From an uncultured Hyphomicrobiales bacterium (GTDB taxonomy: Bacteria; Pseudomonadota; Alphaproteobacteria; Rhizobiales; Devosiaceae): 41,376 nucleotides of DNA. The DNA lies in the NCBI GenBank assembly GCA_903842455.1, contig CAIMLX010000222.1:1-41376 (forward strand), written 5' to 3'. The notes beneath the pieces are model-generated. The model was not told where the DNA came from and searched no databases. It saw only the letters and a list, made by a program, of their open reading frames with translations. Made by a program: the position numbers and the translations under genes. Shown here one piece after another: positions 37,640 to 41,376 of the stretch. The stretch's first letter is position 1; the number at the start of each line of letters is the position of its first letter.

Positions 37640-38797
37640 TCAGCTGGCGAGAAGCGGGATCGGATCGACCGGGGTAGCGCCCTTGCGCAGTTCGAAGTGC
37701 AGCTGGGGCTTCGATACCGAACCGGTCTTGCCGGCGGCGCCGATATTGTCGCCGCGGTTGACGACGGTGCCCTTGGCCACGTTCATCTGCTGCAGGTGGG
37801 CATAGGCAGAGACGTAGCCGTTGGGGTGACGGATCAGGATGAGGTTGCCGTACCCCTCGACACCCGAGCCCGCATAGATGACCTGGCCATTCTCGGCGGC
37901 CCGCACCGCGGCACCCTCGGGTGCTTCGATATTGATGCCGGTACCCTTGGAGTTGGCGAAATCGGTGATGACGCGACCCGAGATCGGCCAGCGGAACTTT
38001 TCGGCACCGGAGAGTACCGGCTCGGATTTCGGCTGCTCCAGCGGCTTGGCCGGTTCAACCTTGGCCACTTCCACTGGCTTTACGGCGGGCTTGGCTTCTA
38101 GCGGCTTGACCGGAGTGATGGCGGCCGGATCGACAGCGGCAACCTTCTCGACGGGCACTTCGGCAGACTTGTTGCCCTTGGGGCCGAGCGTGGCCAGCAC
38201 GCTGGCCTTGCCCGGGATCACCAGCTTCTGGCCGACAAAGATTTTGTCGGGCGACGAGAAGCCGTTGGCCTGGATGATGGCCTGCGCCGTCACATTGTAG
38301 CGGCGCGCCACGGTGTAGAGGCTCTCGCCGCTCTCCACCTGATGCACGTAGGCATCGGAGGGAATGGAGACGAGCGTTGGATTGCTGGCCGGGATGTCCG
38401 CTACCCTAGGGGTCGCCGGCACCGGGCTCAGGGGCTGGACAGCGGGCATCATCTGGTTGCTTCCATTATCTGAGTTGAGCGTGGGCAAGTCTTCAGACGT
38501 AATCGTGCCCAACTGCTGGGTACCGGCCGGCAATGGCGCCATGGCCATTGCACTTGAGCCGCCACCGATATCGTTGGGTGGGATGAAGGGTCCTGCCGCC
38601 ACTTGTGTCGGGGCGACGAGAGTCTTGGGCATGGGCTGTGTGCCCTGGAAATCGGAAGACGCGTTGACCGATCCGGTCGCCGTCCTGTCGAACCCCATTC
38701 CACTCAGCGAACTGCATCCCGCAAGCGCCGAGGCGCTGACGAACATGCCTGCAATCGCTGTGATCTTAAGCGCTTTACCGGTTAGGCCGTTACTCAT
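37640..38797 (-). CDS. NlpD-like LysM/LytM lipoprotein (probable amidase activator)
   Basis: The 385-residue product has a lipoprotein signal with lipobox LAGC (C28), a long low-complexity periplasmic part, a LysM peptidoglycan-binding domain (HQVESGESLYTVARRYNVTAQAIIQANG, about 152-195), a Pro/Lys/Glu-rich linker, and a C-terminal LytM (M23) domain. In the LytM part the HxxxD zinc motif is replaced (KGTGINIEAPEG) although AYAHL and LHFELRKG remain, so it is probably not an active peptidase but an NlpD/EnvC-type activator of cell-wall amidases in division. The gene in this place in related genomes often lies beside surE and pcm; here pcm is absent. Confidence 0.92.
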   Translation of the reverse strand: MSNGLTGKALKITAIAGMFVSASALAGCSSLSGMGFDRTATGSVNASSDFQGTQPMPKTLVAPTQVAAGPFIPPNDIGGGSSAMAMAPLPAGTQQLGTITSEDLPTLNSDNGSNQMMPAVQPLSPVPATPRVADIPASNPTLVSIPSDAYVHQVESGESLYTVARRYNVTAQAIIQANGFSSPDKIFVGQKLVIPGKASVLATLGPKGNKSAEVPVEKVAAVDPAAITPVKPLEAKPAVKPVEVAKVEPAKPLEQPKSEPVLSGAEKFRWPISGRVITDFANSKGTGINIEAPEGAAVRAAENGQVIYAGSGVEGYGNLILIRHPNGYVSAYAHLQQMNVAKGTVVNRGDNIGAAGKTGSVSKPQLHFELRKGATPVDPIPLLAS

Positions 38798-38946
38798 CAG
38801 TCCACTCGTACGCAGGTACTCAATGACGTGAGGTTAGGCGGTTAAGGTAAAAACTGACTTAAATGTCGGACACCCGTTCAGAGAATTTGCGAGTCGGATT
38901 CAGGGGTTGGTAGGGTTAAGGAGATCGGCGGCTCAGCGGTGCCTGA

Positions 38947-39083
38947 ACGTCCCCTCACCCGGTCGCTGCGCGACCACCCTCTCCCTCAAGGGGAGAGGGG
39001 CAAGAGTGCCTCAACACAGAGGCAGCGCACCTCTTGCCCTTCTCGTCTTGTGGGAGAAGGTGGCGGCAGCCGGATGAGGGGTC
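38947..39083. repeat. Palindromic intergenic repeat, copy 1
   Basis: Ends in inverted CCCCTCA (38951-38957) and TGAGGGG (39075-39081). Inside are hairpins CTCTCCCT-CAAG-GGGAGAGG near 38979-38999 and a CTTCTC...GAGAAGG region near 39039-39059. The same string of blocks recurs at 41252. It occupies most of the 38798-39104 gap between the NlpD-like gene and surE; the remainder near 38800-38940 holds the leader of the NlpD-like gene and nothing else I can support. Confidence 0.8.
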
Positions 39084-39104
39084 GCCTCAAGCCGCCGCGC
39101 GTGG

Positions 39105-39863
39105 TCAGACCGAAATCTGTCCGTTCAACTCATCCACCACGCCATAGTCCGTCGATTGCAGCATCAGCGGGGTGATGGTGATCGCGGAACTGTGCATCAG
39201 CGTGTGGAAGTCGCTGTCGGGATCGAGCGGCTTGGGGGTTTCGGGGATGGCGATGAAGAATTTTCCGGCATTGTCGGAGGGGTAGTACGCCATCGGCGAG
39301 CGCGAGAAGCGCTGCGACGGCACGACCTTCACGCCGGTGACTTCCGCCTGCCAGGGAATGTTGACGTTGAAATAGACCTGCCCGCGGGCCGTGACCTTGT
39401 CCCATAGCGACCGCACGATGCCGGCGACGTGCTTGCGCGAATTGGACCAGTCGATGTGCTCGCCCTTCTCGTAGTTCACCGCCTGCGAGATGCCGATGCC
39501 GAGGGCGCCGTGCAGGGCTCCCTCGCGCGCGCCGGCCGCCGTGCCCGAGCAGTTGATGATGTCGCCGAGGTTCTGGCCGTTGTTGACGCCAGATAGCACC
39601 AGTGCGGGCCGCAGATCCTTGCAGATATGGGTGAAACCGGCGACGACGCAGTCGGCAGGTGAGCCGCCGACTATGGCAAATACCTTATCGGCGCGCTGGT
39701 CGAGCCCCAGTTCGCGCCCGAAGGTGAAGCGGTGCCCGGCACCGGACTGGTTGCCGTCGGGCGCAACCACCCAGACGTCGTCGGAAAGCTCGGCGGCAAC
39801 GGCCCGCAACACGTCCATGCCCGGCGCATCGACGCCGTCATCATTGGTCAGGAGGATTCTCAA
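39105..39863 (-). CDS. surE: 5'/3'-nucleotidase SurE
   Basis: SurE dephosphorylates nucleoside monophosphates and is a stationary-phase survival protein. The 252-residue product starts [14 protein letters not shown], with the D8-D9 metal ligands, then [18 protein letters not shown] and [13 protein letters not shown], the other metal and substrate motifs. The start is TTG at 39863, which overlaps the serS stop (TTGA, 39863-39860), so surE is translationally coupled to serS. A longer open frame to 40364 runs through serS in another frame and is not coding. Confidence 0.94.
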   Translation of the reverse strand: MRILLTNDDGVDAPGMDVLRAVAAELSDDVWVVAPDGNQSGAGHRFTFGRELGLDQRADKVFAIVGGSPADCVVAGFTHICKDLRPALVLSGVNNGQNLGDIINCSGTAAGAREGALHGALGIGISQAVNYEKGEHIDWSNSRKHVAGIVRSLWDKVTARGQVYFNVNIPWQAEVTGVKVVPSQRFSRSPMAYYPSDNAGKFFIAIPETPKPLDPDSDFHTLMHSSAITITPLMLQSTDYGVVDELNGQISV

Positions 39864-41185
39864 GAGCGTGCGCCTATGGTTTTGAGGCCCTTCATGTAGG
39901 GCTGGAGCACGTCGGGGATCGCCACCGATCCATCCTCCTGCTGGTAGTTTTCCATCACCGCGATCAGCGCCCGGCCAACCGCCACGCCCGAACCGTTGAG
40001 GGTGTGGACGTGCCGCACCTTGCCGTCGGTATCGCGGAAACGCGCATCCATGCGGCGCGCCTGGAAATCGCCGCACACCGACACCGACGAGATTTCGCGG
40101 TACGTGTCCTGCCCGGGGAGCCAGGCTTCGAGGTCGTAGGTCTTCTGCGCCCCAAAGCCCATGTCGCCGGTCGAGAGCGTCATCACGCGATAGTGGATGC
40201 CGAGCCGCTTCAGCACGTCCTCGGCGTCCGACACCATCTTCTCGTGCTCGTCGCCCGATTTCTCCGGCGCCGTGATCGCCACCATCTCGACCTTGTTGAA
40301 CTGGTGCTGCCGCAGCATGCCACGCGTGTCGCGACCAGCAGAACCGGCCTCCGAGCGAAAGCACGGGGTGAGCGCCGTGAGGCGCATCGGCAACTGTTCG
40401 GCCGAGAGGATCGACTCGCGGACCATGTTGGTCAGCGGCACCTCGGCCGTCGGGATCAGGGCCAGTCGGCCGTCCCCGTGCGGGACGAAGAACAAGTCTT
40501 CCTCGAACTTCGGCAGCTGGTTGGTGCCATAGAGGGCGTCATCGCGCACCAGCAGCGGTGGCAGCACTTCGGTGTAGCCGTGCTCGTCGACATGCAGGTC
40601 GAGCATGAACTGGCCGATGGCGCGCTCGAGCCGGGCGAGTTGCGACTTCAGCACCACGAAGCGGCTGCCCGACAGCTTGGCGGCGACCTCGAAATCCATC
40701 ATGCCCAGCGCTTCCCCGGTCTCGAAATGCTCCCTGGGGGCGAACGAGAACGTCGGCTTGGCCGGCCGGCTCTTTGCCGCAGTCTCGGGCGACCCGTTAG
40801 GCCCGAAATACTCGACGTTGTCGCTCTCGTCGTCGCCGACCGGCACGTCTTCGAGCGGCAGGTTGGGAATGATGCTCAGCGCGTTGCGCAGCTTGTCCTC
40901 GGCGTCCTTGCGGGCCGCCTCGCCGTTCTGCACCACGTCCTTGAGGTGGGCGACTTCCTCCAGCAGCGCCTGGGCCTTGGCCTCGTCCTTCTGCGCCTTG
41001 GCCTGGCCGATCTGCTTGGAGAGGGTGTTGCGCTTCGCCTGTGCTTCCTCGACCGAGGCGATCACCATGCGACGCTGGTCGTCGAGCGCAATCAGCTCGG
41101 CGGAGCGGAACGGCACACTCTTACGCCCGCTGAGCGCCCGGTCGAAAGCTTCGGGGTTGGCCTTGATCCAGTTGATGTCGAGCAT
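39860..41185 (-). CDS. serS: Serine-tRNA ligase
   Basis: Class II aminoacyl-tRNA synthetase for tRNA-Ser, also charging tRNA-Sec where present. The 441-residue product has the N-terminal long antiparallel coiled coil (about 35-100) that contacts the variable arm of tRNA, motif 2 [21 protein letters not shown] and motif 3 [21 protein letters not shown] at 41185 ([14 protein letters not shown]) gives the normal N-terminus; 26 upstream codons in frame have no match. First gene of a serS-surE unit. Confidence 0.98.
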   Translation of the reverse strand: MLDINWIKANPEAFDRALSGRKSVPFRSAELIALDDQRRMVIASVEEAQAKRNTLSKQIGQAKAQKDEAKAQALLEEVAHLKDVVQNGEAARKDAEDKLRNALSIIPNLPLEDVPVGDDESDNVEYFGPNGSPETAAKSRPAKPTFSFAPREHFETGEALGMMDFEVAAKLSGSRFVVLKSQLARLERAIGQFMLDLHVDEHGYTEVLPPLLVRDDALYGTNQLPKFEEDLFFVPHGDGRLALIPTAEVPLTNMVRESILSAEQLPMRLTALTPCFRSEAGSAGRDTRGMLRQHQFNKVEMVAITAPEKSGDEHEKMVSDAEDVLKRLGIHYRVMTLSTGDMGFGAQKTYDLEAWLPGQDTYREISSVSVCGDFQARRMDARFRDTDGKVRHVHTLNGSGVAVGRALIAVMENYQQEDGSVAIPDVLQPYMKGLKTIGARS

Positions 41186-41251
41186 GGGAAACCTGCCGGA
41201 AAAGAGGCGTTCTGCTTTAAAGGAACGGCTTGGGCTTGCAAGCCCTGCCAA

Positions 41252-41376
41252 ACGTCCCCTCATCCGTCTCGGCCTTCGGCCTCGCCACCTTCTCCCTCAA
41301 GGGGAGAAGGGCAAGAGGTGCTCTAGTCGGCCGACTAGCCGCTGTTTCCCCTCTCCCCTTGAGGGAGAGGGTGGCC
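41252..41376. repeat. Palindromic intergenic repeat, copy 2 (cut by the window edge)
   Basis: Begins ACGTCCCCTCA like copy 1 at 38947, followed by the block CTTCTCCCTCAAGGGGAGAAG (hairpin) and GGCAAGAG, then another inverted CTCTCCCCTTGAGGGAGAGG that reaches the right end. The 66 bases between serS start (41185) and the repeat are leader and promoter space for serS. Confidence 0.75.

Noticed and set aside
39864-40364. Extended N-terminus for SurE inside serS
   Set aside because: SurE family begins at RILLTNDDG; the upstream part is an out-of-frame reading of serS. TTG at 39863 fits both length and stop-start overlap.

Overview
This window looks like chromosome from an alphaproteobacterium of the order Hyphomicrobiales (Rhizobiales), most like Devosia or a close relative. 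That is inference from GC-rich coding sequence, a fused SecDF, LexA boxes of the alphaproteobacterial direct-repeat type (GTTC-N7-GTTC), DUF1127 small proteins, rhizobial-type palindromic intergenic repeats, and gene orders such as gyrA/coaD/cyclophilins/queA, ssb/uvrA, secDF/yajC and serS/surE. Nearly everything is housekeeping. I see no insertion sequence, prophage, integrase, CRISPR array or rRNA.

Layout. Positions 1-1400 are the only accessory-looking stretch: a partial unknown gene at the left edge, then a broken defence-type gene (PD-(D/E)XK-like nuclease domain plus a P-loop NTPase cut off 19 residues after Walker A), lying just past the 3' end of a tRNA-Leu(GAG). From 1.6 to 5.2 kb come a short FliN-like protein, lipB, a DUF4282 protein, a DoxX protein and rimO. 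From 5.3 to 8.4 kb is a minus-strand operon coaD, periplasmic cyclophilin, cytosolic cyclophilin, small secreted protein, queA. Three plus-strand metabolic or transport genes (BaiN/YhiN-type flavoprotein, Gfo/Idh/MocA oxidoreductase, EamA transporter) separate it from gyrA. A two-gene RND/MMPL exporter plus secreted partner follows. Next are ssb and uvrA, divergent, with two LexA boxes each overlapping a candidate promoter.

From 21.8 to 26.7 kb: a globin-coupled chemoreceptor gene interrupted by one amber codon, an M19 dipeptidase, two tiny DUF1127-like genes with the same 28-bp palindromic motif upstream, a glutathione S-transferase, and an unknown protein with a possible ADP-ribosyltransferase-like signature. 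From 26.7 to 31.1 kb: trmFO, a DUF4153 membrane protein and a LuxR-type regulator. From 31.2 to 35.5 kb is the operon yajC, secDF, Mth938/NDUFAF3-like, NDUFAF6-like (squalene/phytoene synthase fold), read on the minus strand. The right end holds a DUF815 ATPase, an aldose epimerase-like protein, an NlpD-like LysM/LytM lipoprotein, surE and serS, with two copies of a palindromic repeat.

Points most worth a second look: the truncated nuclease/NTPase beside the tRNA, the highly unusual quinolone-determining region of GyrA, the dual LexA boxes between ssb and uvrA, the paired DUF1127-like genes under a shared LysR-type box, the amber-interrupted chemoreceptor, and the pairing of two complex I assembly-factor homologues behind secDF. 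I found no intact, clearly new multi-gene system. The most likely place for one is beyond the left edge.
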